This document shows, piece after piece, positions 15,541-23,714 of a stretch of DNA of 33,152 nt. The DNA comes from JBKHXU01 sp046565865 (GTDB lineage Bacteria; Pseudomonadota; Gammaproteobacteria; Acidiferrobacterales; Sulfurifustaceae), in the NCBI GenBank assembly GCA_046565865.1, contig JBKHXU010000096.1, positions 1-33,152 of the forward strand, written 5' to 3'. Each line of letters starts with the position of its first letter. The first letter of the stretch is position 1. The position numbers were made by a program, and so were the translations under genes. Below the pieces are notes generated by a model. The model saw only the letters and a list, made by a program, of their open reading frames with translations, was not told where the DNA came from and searched no databases.

Positions 15541-18500
15541 TTACTGCGCGACCATCTGCAACGCCTCCTCGACGTCGACCGCGACCAGGCGCGACACACC
15601 CGGCTCGGACATGGTGACGCCGATGAGGATTTCGGCCAGCTCCATACTGATCTTGTTGTGGGTGATGTACATGAGCTGCGTGCGCGCCGACAGCGTCTTC
15701 AGCGTCTCGACGTAGCGCTCGACGTTGGCGTCGTCGAGCGGTGCATCAACCTCGTCCAGCAGACAGAACGGTGCTGGATTGAGCTCGAAGATCGCGAACA
15801 AGAGCGCCACCGCCGTCAGCGCCTTCTCGCCGCCGGACAGGAGGTGAATGGTGCTATTGCGCTTGCCGGGCGGACGCGCCATGACAGTGACGCCGGTCTC
15901 GAGCAGATCGTTGTCGGTCAGTTCCAAGTACGCACTGCCGCCGCCGAACAGGCGCGGGAAGAACGTCTGGAAATTCTCGTTGACCTTGTCGAACGTCTCC
16001 TTAAAGCGCGTGCGCGTCTCGCGGTCCATCTTGCGGATCGCTTCTTCCAGCGTCGCCAGCGCCTGCGACAAGTCTTCCGATTGTTTGTCGAGGTAACCCT
16101 TGCGCTCGGACAATTCCTGAAACTCGTCGATCGCGACCAGATTGATCGGGCCCAAACGCTCGATGCGCGCCAAAATCTGGTCCAAGTTTTCCTGCCATGC
16201 CGCCTCGTTCGCCTCGGCGGGCAGCTCGGTCAACACCTGACCGACATCGGCGCCGGCCTCGCGCAGTTGCTCGGCGAAGGTATCGCGGCGCACGATCAGC
16301 TCCTGGCGCGTCACGCGCTCGGATTCGAGCGCCGCGCGCAGCTCTTGCGCCTGCTTCTCTTCTTTGCCGCGTAGCTGCTCTTGCTCGCGCAGCGCGTTGT
16401 CGAGTTCGCTCACACCATGGCGCGCCGCGCCCAGACGCTGTTCGACCGCCAACCGCTTTTCGAGGAAACCATCGAGCTGCGCCTTGAGCTCGAGCTCCGG
16501 CCGCCGGTCCTCGTTCAACGCGTCGAGCAGCTCCTGCCGCCGCGTCGCCAGACTTTGTAATTGCCCTTCGAGCCGACGGATACCGGCCTCGGTTGACTCG
16601 AACGCAGTCTGCACGCCCTGACGCTCGACATCGAGCCGGTGCGCGCGCTCGCGCACCTCGCTCTCGGTCGCGCGCGCGGCCGCGAGCTGGTCCTGCAACG
16701 TCTGTCGATGGGACGCCAGCTGCGCGCGTCGCGCCTCGTGGCCACCAGTCTCGGTTTCGGCGGTTTGCAGACGTGCATTCGCGGCAGCGAGCTCGGCGCG
16801 ATCGCGTTCGAGCTGCGTCTGCTGTTCCTCCTGCTCGCGCCGTATCTGGGCGGCGCGGGATTCCAACTGCGTCAAGCGCGCCTCGCGGTGCCCGAGGCGC
16901 TCGCGCAGCTCGGCGCGCGCGCGTTGGCGTTCGTTCAATTCGCGCGTCAGTTGCTCGCGTTGTTGCTCGCTCTCGGTAACCGCGGCCGTGGCCGTCGCGA
17001 CCGCGCTCTGCAGACGTTCGAGCTCGCGCCCGCGCGTTTGTGCCGTGGACTCCAAGCCTTCAATCTCGCGCTGGCGCACGAGCCAGCCGCGCTCGGCGCC
17101 GGTTGCGTGCTCGACGCTCAGCCAGTTGCGCCCAATCCAAACGCCATCGCGCGTCACAAACGATTCGTGCGCAGCCAGCTCGTTGCGCGCCGCCAGCGCG
17201 TCGTCGACGGACTCGGCGACGTAGACGCCGCCGAGTAACGGTGCGAGATCGACATCCGATCGGATCTTATCGAGCAGCGCCACGCGTCGATGATTGATGC
17301 TCGCCGCGCCGGCGCCCAGGTCGATGATACTCATGCGGCCGCGATTGAAGTCTTTAAGCCCGCGCGCGGCCGCATCCAGCCCGTTGGCACACACGGCGGC
17401 CAGACGGCCGCCCAACACGCGTTCCACCGCCTGCTCCCAACCCGGCTCGACGCTCAAGCGGCTCGCCAGCCGCGGCGCCTGCTCCAGCGCGTGCGCGCGC
17501 AACCAGTCGGTCAGCGCCGCGTCGTGACGCGCCTCAGCCGCGGCCTGCAACTCGCGCAGGCTCGCAAGCCGCGCCGCCGCTTCCTGGTGTTCGCCGCGAA
17601 GCTGATCAAGCTCGGCCGTCAGCCGTTCGCGTTCGGCGCGCGCGCGCTGCACGCGTTCGCCGGTCTCGGCCAGCGCTTGTTCGAGATGCGCGCATTCCTC
17701 ATCCAGTGCGCGCGCCTCGTCGCGTACCGCGTCGAGACCCGCGGCGGCAAGCTCCTGTTCAATCGTGCGCGCCTCGTCCGCGAGCCGCGACTGGCGCTCG
17801 CTGAGCTGCGCGATCTGCTGTTCCAGCGTGCGGATACGCTCGCCTTGGATGTCGCGCGTCTTGGAGGCATCGGCGGCGGCGGCGCTGAACGCGGTCCACT
17901 CGTCCTGCCATTGGCTCATCGCCGCCTCGGCCGCGCGCAGCGCGGCGATCGCGGCCTCGCGTTCTTGATTCAAGCTCGCGGCCGCCGGCAGCGATTGATC
18001 CAGCCGTTGTTGCAACTCCGCCAACCGCTGCTTGTCGGCCTCCAGGTGCTGGCCCGCCTCGTTCCAGGTGCGATTGAGCTGCTCTTGCTCGCGCACCAGC
18101 GCCGCGCGCGTCTCGCGCGCGTGTTCGATCGCCTGCTCCAGGCGCGACACCTCGGCGCCGATGCCGTAGTACTCGGCCTGCACCGCATTGTGCGCGTCGA
18201 GCGCCTCGGTGTGCTGCGTGCGCAACTGCTCGATGCGCGCCTCGATCTCGCGCTGCACCGCAAGCGCGGCGTCGAGCGCGTTCTGGCGTTCGTTGATGAT
18301 GCGATCCTGGGCGATGAGTTTTTCGTCCAGCTCGCGATACTTGAGCGCCAGCAGTTGTGCGCGCACGCTGCGCTCTTCTTGCTTCAGCTCTTTATATTTG
18401 GTCGCGGCCTTCGATTGCTTGTTCAACCGGTTGAGCTGGGTCTCGAGTTCCTTGCGGATGTCCTCGACCCGCGCGAGATTCTCCTGCGTGTGCTTGATGC

Positions 18501-19047
18501 GATTCTCGGATTCGCGCCGGCGCTCCTTGTAGCGCGAGATGCCGGCCGCTTCTTCGATGAAGCCGCGCAGGTCTTCGGGCTTGGCCTCGATGATGCGCGT
18601 GACCATGCCCTGCTCGATGATGGAGTACGCGCGCGGACCCAGGCCGGTGCCCAAGAACAGATCGGTGATGTCCTTGCGCCGGCAGCGCGTCTTGTTCAGA
18701 AAATAATCCGACTGCCCGTCGCGCCCGGCCTCGCGCCGGATCGAGATCTCGGCGTACGCCGCGTACTGCCCGCCGGCACTGCCGTCGCTGTTGTCGAACA
18801 CGAGCTCAACCGCGGCCTTGCTCACGGGCTTGCGCGCGTTCGAACCGTTGAAGATGACGTCCGCCATCGAGTCGCCGCGCAGATGTTTGGCGGACGACTC
18901 GCCCATGACCCAGCGGATCGCGTCGATGATGTTCGACTTGCCGCAACCGTTCGGACCAACGATGCCGATGAGGTTGCCGGAGATGGGGACAGTGGTGGGA
19001 TCGACGAAGGATTTGAAGCCGGAGAGCTTGATCGTTTTAAGTCGCAT
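15541..19047 (-). CDS. smc: Chromosome segregation protein SMC
   Basis: A 1168-residue condensin ATPase. Walker A GPNGCGKSN lies at residues 31-39 in the N-terminal head. Two long coiled coils (about 165-500 and 670-1000; Glu/Gln/Arg/Ala-rich) flank a hinge near 505-660 (ERVLGGRLAAVCANGLDAA, INHRRVALLDKI). The C-terminal head carries the signature LSGGEKALTAVALLFAI and Walker B CLLDEVDAPLDDAN. Length matches SMC (about 1150-1190), and the enterobacterial MukB system is not used. The gene is first of the smc-zipA-ligA-exporter run and is divergent from queF-kinase across a 71-base gap. Confidence 0.97.
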   Translation of the reverse strand: MRLKTIKLSGFKSFVDPTTVPISGNLIGIVGPNGCGKSNIIDAIRWVMGESSAKHLRGDSMADVIFNGSNARKPVSKAAVELVFDNSDGSAGGQYAAYAEISIRREAGRDGQSDYFLNKTRCRRKDITDLFLGTGLGPRAYSIIEQGMVTRIIEAKPEDLRGFIEEAAGISRYKERRRESENRIKHTQENLARVEDIRKELETQLNRLNKQSKAATKYKELKQEERSVRAQLLALKYRELDEKLIAQDRIINERQNALDAALAVQREIEARIEQLRTQHTEALDAHNAVQAEYYGIGAEVSRLEQAIEHARETRAALVREQEQLNRTWNEAGQHLEADKQRLAELQQRLDQSLPAAASLNQEREAAIAALRAAEAAMSQWQDEWTAFSAAAADASKTRDIQGERIRTLEQQIAQLSERQSRLADEARTIEQELAAAGLDAVRDEARALDEECAHLEQALAETGERVQRARAERERLTAELDQLRGEHQEAAARLASLRELQAAAEARHDAALTDWLRAHALEQAPRLASRLSVEPGWEQAVERVLGGRLAAVCANGLDAAARGLKDFNRGRMSIIDLGAGAASINHRRVALLDKIRSDVDLAPLLGGVYVAESVDDALAARNELAAHESFVTRDGVWIGRNWLSVEHATGAERGWLVRQREIEGLESTAQTRGRELERLQSAVATATAAVTESEQQREQLTRELNERQRARAELRERLGHREARLTQLESRAAQIRREQEEQQTQLERDRAELAAANARLQTAETETGGHEARRAQLASHRQTLQDQLAAARATESEVRERAHRLDVERQGVQTAFESTEAGIRRLEGQLQSLATRRQELLDALNEDRRPELELKAQLDGFLEKRLAVEQRLGAARHGVSELDNALREQEQLRGKEEKQAQELRAALESERVTRQELIVRRDTFAEQLREAGADVGQVLTELPAEANEAAWQENLDQILARIERLGPINLVAIDEFQELSERKGYLDKQSEDLSQALATLEEAIRKMDRETRTRFKETFDKVNENFQTFFPRLFGGGSAYLELTDNDLLETGVTVMARPPGKRNSTIHLLSGGEKALTAVALLFAIFELNPAPFCLLDEVDAPLDDANVERYVETLKTLSARTQLMYITHNKISMELAEILIGVTMSEPGVSRLVAVDVEEALQMVAQ

Positions 19048-19118
19048 CGGCCTTTTCTGCCCGCGCGGGCGCGGAGTAAGTTACAATTCTAACCACGGTA
19101 TTAGAACATTTCCCAACG

Positions 19119-21101
19119 ATGCCCACGACTCCCAGCAAGGCCCTCGAGACGTTTCCGAACCCGGAGCCGGGGCGCGATTATATCATCGAGATCGAAACAC
19201 CCGAGTTCACTTGTCTGTGCCCAAAGACCGGCCAGCCGGATTTTGCGACGCTGGAACTGGAGTACGTGCCCGACCAGCTGTGCGTGGAGTTGAAGTCGCT
19301 CAAGCTGTACATCTGGTCGTATCGCGACGAGGGCGCCTTCCACGAGAAGGTCACGAATACGATCCTGAACGACATCGTCAACGCGACGCAGCCGAAGTAC
19401 GCGCGGCTCAAGGCCCGCTTCAACGTGCGCGGCGGGATCACCACCTCGGTCGAGGCCCAATACCGCCGTCCCGGATGGGTGCCGGCGCCGCCGCGACCTG
19501 ACCTGCCGCGCGAAATCCAGCGCGCGACCCTGGCCGACACGACTCCCACGCCGGAACCAGCGCCGGCCTCCGCCCCGGCCGCGGCCAAGGCGCCGCCCGC
19601 CAAACCGGCGAAGCTCAAGCTCGAGACCCCGCCCGCGGCGCCGCGGGCGCCGGCGGATACCGAGCCGACCACGCGGCCGATGTCGCGCACCGAGCGGTTT
19701 CGCATGCTGCGGCGCAACCGCGCCGGCGTGACCGATACGACCGATGCGGCGACGGCGGTGGCGCCGGCCGCGGCGGGCAAGGCATCGGCGCCGCCGGTGC
19801 CGGCCGGGCCGCCGCGCGACGTGTACCTCGGCATCGATTTTGGCAGCACCGGCTGCCGGGTGGTGGCGATCGACGAGGCCGGCGGCATCATCGGCCAGGC
19901 CAACGCGCCGCTGCCGGCGTCGATGCAAACCGGCGATCAGATCACTCAGGACCCCATGCAATGGTGGAAGGCGTTGGTCGCCTGCCTGCAGAATCTCTTC
20001 ACTCAGCTCGATCCCAAGCGGGTGAAGCGGCTGGCGGTCGACGGCACCTCGGCGACGGTGCTGCTGTGCGACAAGCAGGGCAACCCGGTCACGCCGGCGT
20101 TGATGTACAACGACCGGCGCGCCAAGGCCGAGGCCGAGCGCATCGCCGCAGTCGCGAGCGAGGCCTGCGGCGCACACGGCGTGACCGGCAGCCTGGCCAA
20201 ACTCCTGTGGCTGCAAAACACCAAGAGCCAGCAACGCGCGGCTTACGTGCTGCACCAGGCGGATTGGATCAGCAACCGTTTGACCGGCAGTTTCGGCCAC
20301 AGCGATTACAACAATTGCTTGAAGCTCGGCTACGATGCCCAGACCGGTCGCTGGCCGGATTGGCTTGGCGAGCTATCTATTAACGAGACCTGGCTGCCCA
20401 CGGTGCATGCACCGGGCGACATATTGGGCACGCTCAACGCCGAAATGGCCAAGACCTTCGGCCTGCCGCCCGACACCGAGGTGGCGGCGGGCACGAGCGA
20501 CGGGGTCGCGGCGTTTCTCGCCGCCGGCGCGATCGAGCCGGGCGACGCCGTCACCTCGCTCGGCACGACGCTGGTGCTGAAACTGCTCAGCACGAAAGCC
20601 GTGTTCTCGTCTGAGCACGGCGTCTACAGCCATCGCCTCGGCAATCGCTGGCTCGCCGGCGGCGCGTCCAACTCGGGCGGCGCGGTGCTGCTCCAATACT
20701 TCAACGAAGATCAGTTGCGCGAAATGGCGCCGCTGCTCGACCCCGAGAATCCGACCGGACTCGATTACTACCCCTTACCTGATGTCGGCGAGCGCTTTCC
20801 GATCAGCAATCCCAACATGGAGCCGCGTCTGGAACCGTTGCCGGGCGATAGCGTGTTGTTCCTGCAAGGCATGCTTGAAGGTATCGCGCGCATCGAAGCC
20901 CAAGGCTATCAGCTGCTGGCGGACCTCGGCGCCCCGACGCTGAAGCGCGCGTTCACCACGGGCGGCGGCAGCCGCAATCCGGCCTGGACGCGCATTCGCG
21001 AACGCACGCTGGGAATACGCCTGCAGCGACCGAAATCCGAGCACGCGGCGTATGGCGCGGCGTTGTTGGCGGCCGGTATCGTCGCTAAGGCGTTTCAGTA
21101 G
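19119..21101 (+). CDS. Fusion: QueF (preQ0 reductase) + FGGY kinase of D-ribulose-kinase type
   Basis: A 660-residue protein with two full enzymes. Residues 1-123 are a complete unimodular QueF, which reduces preQ0 to preQ1 with NADPH for queuosine synthesis. It has catalytic Cys34 and Asp41 (FTCLCPKTGQPDFA), the QueF motif ELKSLKLYIWSYRDEG, substrate residues His75 and Glu76, and a closing NVRGGI. Residues about 124-231 are a Pro/Ala-rich linker. Residues about 233-660 are an FGGY sugar kinase: GIDFGSTGCR (238-247), HQADWI, SDYNNCLKLGYD, catalytic-base Asp461 in GTSDG, and TTGGGSRNPAW. HQADWI/SDYNN-LKLGYD matches the cyanobacterial/plant XK-1 D-ribulose kinases. No stop or good internal start separates the halves. 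The combination is unusual. Confidence 0.9.
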   Translation: MPTTPSKALETFPNPEPGRDYIIEIETPEFTCLCPKTGQPDFATLELEYVPDQLCVELKSLKLYIWSYRDEGAFHEKVTNTILNDIVNATQPKYARLKARFNVRGGITTSVEAQYRRPGWVPAPPRPDLPREIQRATLADTTPTPEPAPASAPAAAKAPPAKPAKLKLETPPAAPRAPADTEPTTRPMSRTERFRMLRRNRAGVTDTTDAATAVAPAAAGKASAPPVPAGPPRDVYLGIDFGSTGCRVVAIDEAGGIIGQANAPLPASMQTGDQITQDPMQWWKALVACLQNLFTQLDPKRVKRLAVDGTSATVLLCDKQGNPVTPALMYNDRRAKAEAERIAAVASEACGAHGVTGSLAKLLWLQNTKSQQRAAYVLHQADWISNRLTGSFGHSDYNNCLKLGYDAQTGRWPDWLGELSINETWLPTVHAPGDILGTLNAEMAKTFGLPPDTEVAAGTSDGVAAFLAAGAIEPGDAVTSLGTTLVLKLLSTKAVFSSEHGVYSHRLGNRWLAGGASNSGGAVLLQYFNEDQLREMAPLLDPENPTGLDYYPLPDVGERFPISNPNMEPRLEPLPGDSVLFLQGMLEGIARIEAQGYQLLADLGAPTLKRAFTTGGGSRNPAWTRIRERTLGIRLQRPKSEHAAYGAALLAAGIVAKAFQ

Positions 21102-21105
21102 CCAA

Positions 21106-21137
21106 AAACCAAAACCGCCTTGCGGCGGTTTTGGTTT
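21106..21137. terminator. Bidirectional intrinsic terminator between queF-kinase and soxZ
   Basis: A perfect 14-bp stem, AAACCAAAACCGCC (21106-21119) with GGCGGTTTTGGTTT (21124-21137), loop TTGC. The A/T-rich outer ends give U-rich tails in both directions, which fits the convergent genes on either side. It begins five bases past the queF-kinase stop. Confidence 0.88.
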
Positions 21138-21159
21138 ACTGCGTGCGACTTTCTTAGTG

Positions 21160-21477
21160 TTATGCACCCACGGTGGTTTCGGTTTCGCCGGACTCACCTT
21201 TGTTGTCTTTCCACGAGATCTTTACCTTGTCACCGCTCTTCGCGTCCTTCAGCAGGAACCCGAGCAGCGGGTCTTGCGACACGCCGACGCCAAGCTGGCT
21301 CTTGGCCACCGCCTTGCCGTTGTGAGTCACGACGACCTCTTGAATGAAGTGCGCAGGAATTTTCTGTTTGGTCTTCTTGTCGGTGCGCTGGCCGGTCTCC
21401 ATCGGGTGATTCACCAGCACCATGACCTCGACGCCATTGTCGCCGGTGCGCGTACGGACTTTCATGCTTCTCGCCAT
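21160..21477 (-). CDS. soxZ: Thiosulfate oxidation carrier subunit SoxZ
   Basis: A 105-residue periplasmic partner of SoxY in the Sox sulfur-oxidation system. No signal peptide is seen, as expected, because SoxZ travels with SoxY through Tat. Typical stretches are VEVMVLVNHPMETGQR, IPAHFIQEV and SWKDNKGESGETET. ATG at 21477 follows GGAG; the in-frame ATG four codons later (MKVRTRTG) is an alternative start. It lies 13 bases after soxY. No soxXABCD gene is in the window. Confidence 0.96.
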   Translation of the reverse strand: MARSMKVRTRTGDNGVEVMVLVNHPMETGQRTDKKTKQKIPAHFIQEVVVTHNGKAVAKSQLGVGVSQDPLLGFLLKDAKSGDKVKISWKDNKGESGETETTVGA

Positions 21478-21490
21478 TGTCGATCTCTCC

Positions 21491-21964
21491 TTAGCCGCCG
21501 CAGCCGCCGACGGTGACTTTCACCATCTGCTTCGCCGTATACAGTTTGCCGCCGGCCTTGACTACCACCTGCACGTTGGAGCTTTCCGCCATTTTCATGC
21601 GCGCGGAAAAGTAGCCGCCGGCGCCGCTCAGCTCGGTGTTGGCGACCAGCGGGGTGGCGTTCTTTTCCACCAGAATGCCGATGGCCTGAACGTTCGGCAG
21701 GGTGGTGCTGACGGAAATCGGTACCACGGCGCCGTTTTCGGCCTGGATCGGGGCCTTGATCTTCACATCCGCCGAGGCAGAGGCCTGACCGCCGCCGTAC
21801 AGGCTTTTCAGCACATCAGCAACGCTTTTAGCGGCGAATGCATCCTTCGGCCATTCGGCCGCGAGTACGCGAGTCGGACGCAGCAGCCCGGCGCCGGCGG
21901 CAACCGCCACCACCGACGAGGCGAGCGCGCCCTTCAGAAACACTCTACGATTCAAACCGGTCAC
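21491..21964 (-). CDS. soxY: Thiosulfate oxidation carrier protein SoxY
   Basis: A 157-residue sulfur carrier. It carries a Tat signal (NRRVFLKGALASSVVAVAAGA, cleavage near VLAA) and ends with the swinging-arm motif VGGCGG, whose Cys binds sulfur intermediates during thiosulfate or sulfide oxidation. I chose GTG at 21964 because GGAGGAG lies five bases upstream; an in-frame TTG at 21982 would place the ribosome-binding site inside the coding region. It forms the pair soxY-soxZ. SoxYZ without nearby soxXAB may serve a dispersed Sox system or a truncated one feeding sulfur to other carriers. Confidence 0.96.
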   Translation of the reverse strand: MTGLNRRVFLKGALASSVVAVAAGAGLLRPTRVLAAEWPKDAFAAKSVADVLKSLYGGGQASASADVKIKAPIQAENGAVVPISVSTTLPNVQAIGILVEKNATPLVANTELSGAGGYFSARMKMAESSNVQVVVKAGGKLYTAKQMVKVTVGGCGG

Positions 21965-21977
21965 CAGATCTCCTCCA

Positions 21978-22012
21978 ATCAATATAAATTAGGACATGCC
22001 AGGCTACCGTAA
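21978..22012 (-). promoter_or_regulatory. Tentative soxYZ promoter region
   Basis: The minus strand between rppH and soxY contains TTACGG, followed after 18 bases by TTTATA in an unusually A/T-rich stretch (TAATTTATATTG), just upstream of the soxY ribosome-binding site. The boxes are imperfect, and the 80-base gap suggests soxYZ may have a promoter separate from rppH. Confidence 0.3.
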
Positions 22013-22044
22013 CTAGACGCAGCAGCGGCGTCGTTTGTTCCCAC

Positions 22045-22545
22045 TTAGCCGTGGGTGGAGCGGCTGGGGCGAGGCGCCGGCAACAGCGGCGCTAGCTCGG
22101 TCAGCGCCAACCGGTACACTTCGCGCTTGAAATCAATAATATGGTCGAGGGCGCTCCAGTACTCGATCCAGCGCCAGCTGTCGAACTCGGGTTTCTGCCC
22201 CAGATCCAGGCGCACGTCCTGCTCGCTCCCCAGGAACCGCAGCAGGAACCAGATTTGTTTTTGGCCGCGAAAGGCATTATTGGGCGAGCGGCGCTTGAAC
22301 TCGGCCGGTATCTCATAGCGCAGCCAGTCGCGCGTGCGTCCGAGGACTTCGACGTGCGGCTGCGACAGACCCACTTCCTCGTGCAACTCGCGGTACAACG
22401 CCTGCTCCACCGTTTCGTTGCTCTTCACCCCGCCTTGGGGAAACTGCCAGCCGTCGCGCGCGGTGCGGCGCGCCCACAGCACTTGACCGTCATTGTTGGA
22501 AAGAATAATACCGACGTTCGGTCGGTACCCCTGAGCGTCGATCAT
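22045..22545 (-). CDS. rppH: RNA pyrophosphohydrolase RppH (Nudix)
   Basis: A 166-residue cytoplasmic Nudix hydrolase that removes pyrophosphate from mRNA 5' ends and starts their decay. The Nudix box GX5EX7REUXEEXGU spans residues 38-60 (Gly38, Glu44, Arg52, Glu53, Glu56, Glu57, Gly59). Family blocks IDAQGYRPNVGIIL at the N-terminus, GQKQIWFLLRF and FDSWRWIEYW are present. Length fits RppH (about 160-176). It lies upstream of soxY on the same strand and divergent from the WD40 gene. A nearby HAD-IB phosphatase next to rppH is a neighbourhood I also associate with pseudomonads. Confidence 0.95.
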   Translation of the reverse strand: MIDAQGYRPNVGIILSNNDGQVLWARRTARDGWQFPQGGVKSNETVEQALYRELHEEVGLSQPHVEVLGRTRDWLRYEIPAEFKRRSPNNAFRGQKQIWFLLRFLGSEQDVRLDLGQKPEFDSWRWIEYWSALDHIIDFKREVYRLALTELAPLLPAPRPSRSTHG

Positions 22546-22559
22546 TCCGCCTCGCTTGC

Positions 22560-22700
22560 ACGTTCGCCCGTCATCTTGAGCGCTGTGCCTACCGTCCGGG
22601 GCGCCCCTCGACTTCGCTGACCAGCCTACAGGGTAACTTCTCTGTCGCGCACCCGGCTGGGACCCTGCCTCGCGCTCGGCTTCTCCAGCCTGTCTCGGCG
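22560..22700. repeat. Decayed dispersed repeat/low-complexity gap before the WD40 gene
   Basis: The gap between rppH and the WD40 gene begins with a fragment CGTCATCTTGAGCGC that resembles the end of the GTCAT-GC-AG-type repeat seen before the btuC-like gene. It continues with CT-rich text (CGACTTCGCTGACC; CTCGGCTTCTCCAGCC). There is no open frame of its own. Confidence 0.35.
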
Positions 22701-22718
22701 CAGCGCAATCCTTTTCCT

Positions 22719-22724
22719 TATACT
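22719..22724 (+). promoter_or_regulatory. Candidate -10 box of the WD40 lipoprotein gene
   Basis: TATACT lies directly before the ATG at 22725. If it is the -10 box, transcription starts near 22731, so translation must begin at the second ATG (22755). No convincing -35 box is visible. Confidence 0.4.
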
Positions 22725-22754
22725 ATGCGTCCGATTTTTCCACGAAGCGGTGGT

Positions 22755-23714
22755 ATGAGCAACGGACGGGCACGCTGGGCATTTTTGCTGGTCGCCGGCC
22801 TCGGCGGCTGTGCCGGCGCACCGACCCTGCCGCCGCGGCTGGTCCTCGAAACCGGCACGCTCACGCGCTCCATCGTCGCGTTCAGCCCCGACGGCGAGAA
22901 ACTCGCCTCGGCCGAAGCAAACGGCGAGATCACGGTATGGTCGTTGCCCGACGGCCGGGTGCGACAACGCTGGCGCGCGCATACCGACTCGATCCACGGC
23001 CTGGCGCTACTCGCCGATGGACGCGCGGTATCGGCGAGCTACGACGGCAGCCTTGCGCTCTGGAGTGCAACACTGCGGGAGCTGCGCCGCGTGACCGCAC
23101 CGGCGCCGATCACCGACGCCGTCATCGATTCCGAGAGCGGTGCAATCGTCACCGGCCATACCGACGGCGCCGCGCGCCGCTGGCGTCTTGCCGATCTTGC
23201 ACTGGTCGATACCATGCGCCGACATCGCGGCGCGATGCGCGCGGTGGCATATCACGCGCGCTCGGGCTATTACGCATCGAGCGGCCGCGACGGCGCGGTC
23301 TACGTCTGGCGCCAGAATGAGCCGCCGCGCGCGCTAGCGGCGCCGCCGACCGACGCCCGCGACCTCGCATTCGCGCCCGACGGCGCCCGACTGTACGGTT
23401 CGGGTTGGTTCAAACTGTTCTCCTGGAACGTCGCCGACGGCGCGTTAACTGTGCAGCCGACGGAACATCGCGGCATCATCGCCTCGATCGATCTCAGCGC
23501 CGACGGCCGCCGGCTCGCGACCATCAGCCGCCAAACCGACAGCGCGGTGCAGCTCGTCGATGCCGCGACCGGCACGCCGCTCGCGCGGCTGCAATCCCAT
23601 GAGTTGTGCGGCGCGTACGTGCGGATGTCGCGCGACGAACGCTACCTCGCGACCACGAGCGATGATGCCACGGTGCGCGTGTGGGACCTTGGTCGCCGAG
23701 CGAACGCCCCGTGA
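22755..23714 (+). CDS. WD40-repeat lipoprotein
   Basis: A 319-residue predicted lipoprotein. A signal peptide (ARWAFLLVAGLGGC) ends in a lipobox with Cys19, then a beta-propeller made of WD40-type repeats covers the rest. Typical units are LASAEANGEITVWSLPDG, RAVSASYDGSLALWSA, YYASSGRDGAVYVWR and YLATTSDDATVRVWDLG. WD40 propellers are protein-interaction platforms; the partner is unknown. I prefer ATG at 22755 over 22725 because a TATACT box abuts the earlier ATG and the later start gives a clean lipoprotein signal. The stop overlaps the next start (GTGA). Confidence 0.83.
   Translation: MSNGRARWAFLLVAGLGGCAGAPTLPPRLVLETGTLTRSIVAFSPDGEKLASAEANGEITVWSLPDGRVRQRWRAHTDSIHGLALLADGRAVSASYDGSLALWSATLRELRRVTAPAPITDAVIDSESGAIVTGHTDGAARRWRLADLALVDTMRRHRGAMRAVAYHARSGYYASSGRDGAVYVWRQNEPPRALAAPPTDARDLAFAPDGARLYGSGWFKLFSWNVADGALTVQPTEHRGIIASIDLSADGRRLATISRQTDSAVQLVDAATGTPLARLQSHELCGAYVRMSRDERYLATTSDDATVRVWDLGRRANAP

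Noticed and set aside
17290..19092. A 600-residue plus-strand frame opposite smc
   Set aside because: Antisense shadow of the smc N-terminal half; no recognisable domain.
19048..19118. A preQ1 riboswitch in front of the queF fusion
   Set aside because: The divergent gap is only 71 bases and shows no preQ1 aptamer pattern; only vague promoter-like A/T stretches are present.
19101..20300. A 399-residue minus-strand frame opposite queF-kinase
   Set aside because: Antisense shadow with Gly/Arg runs; the plus strand carries two intact enzymes.
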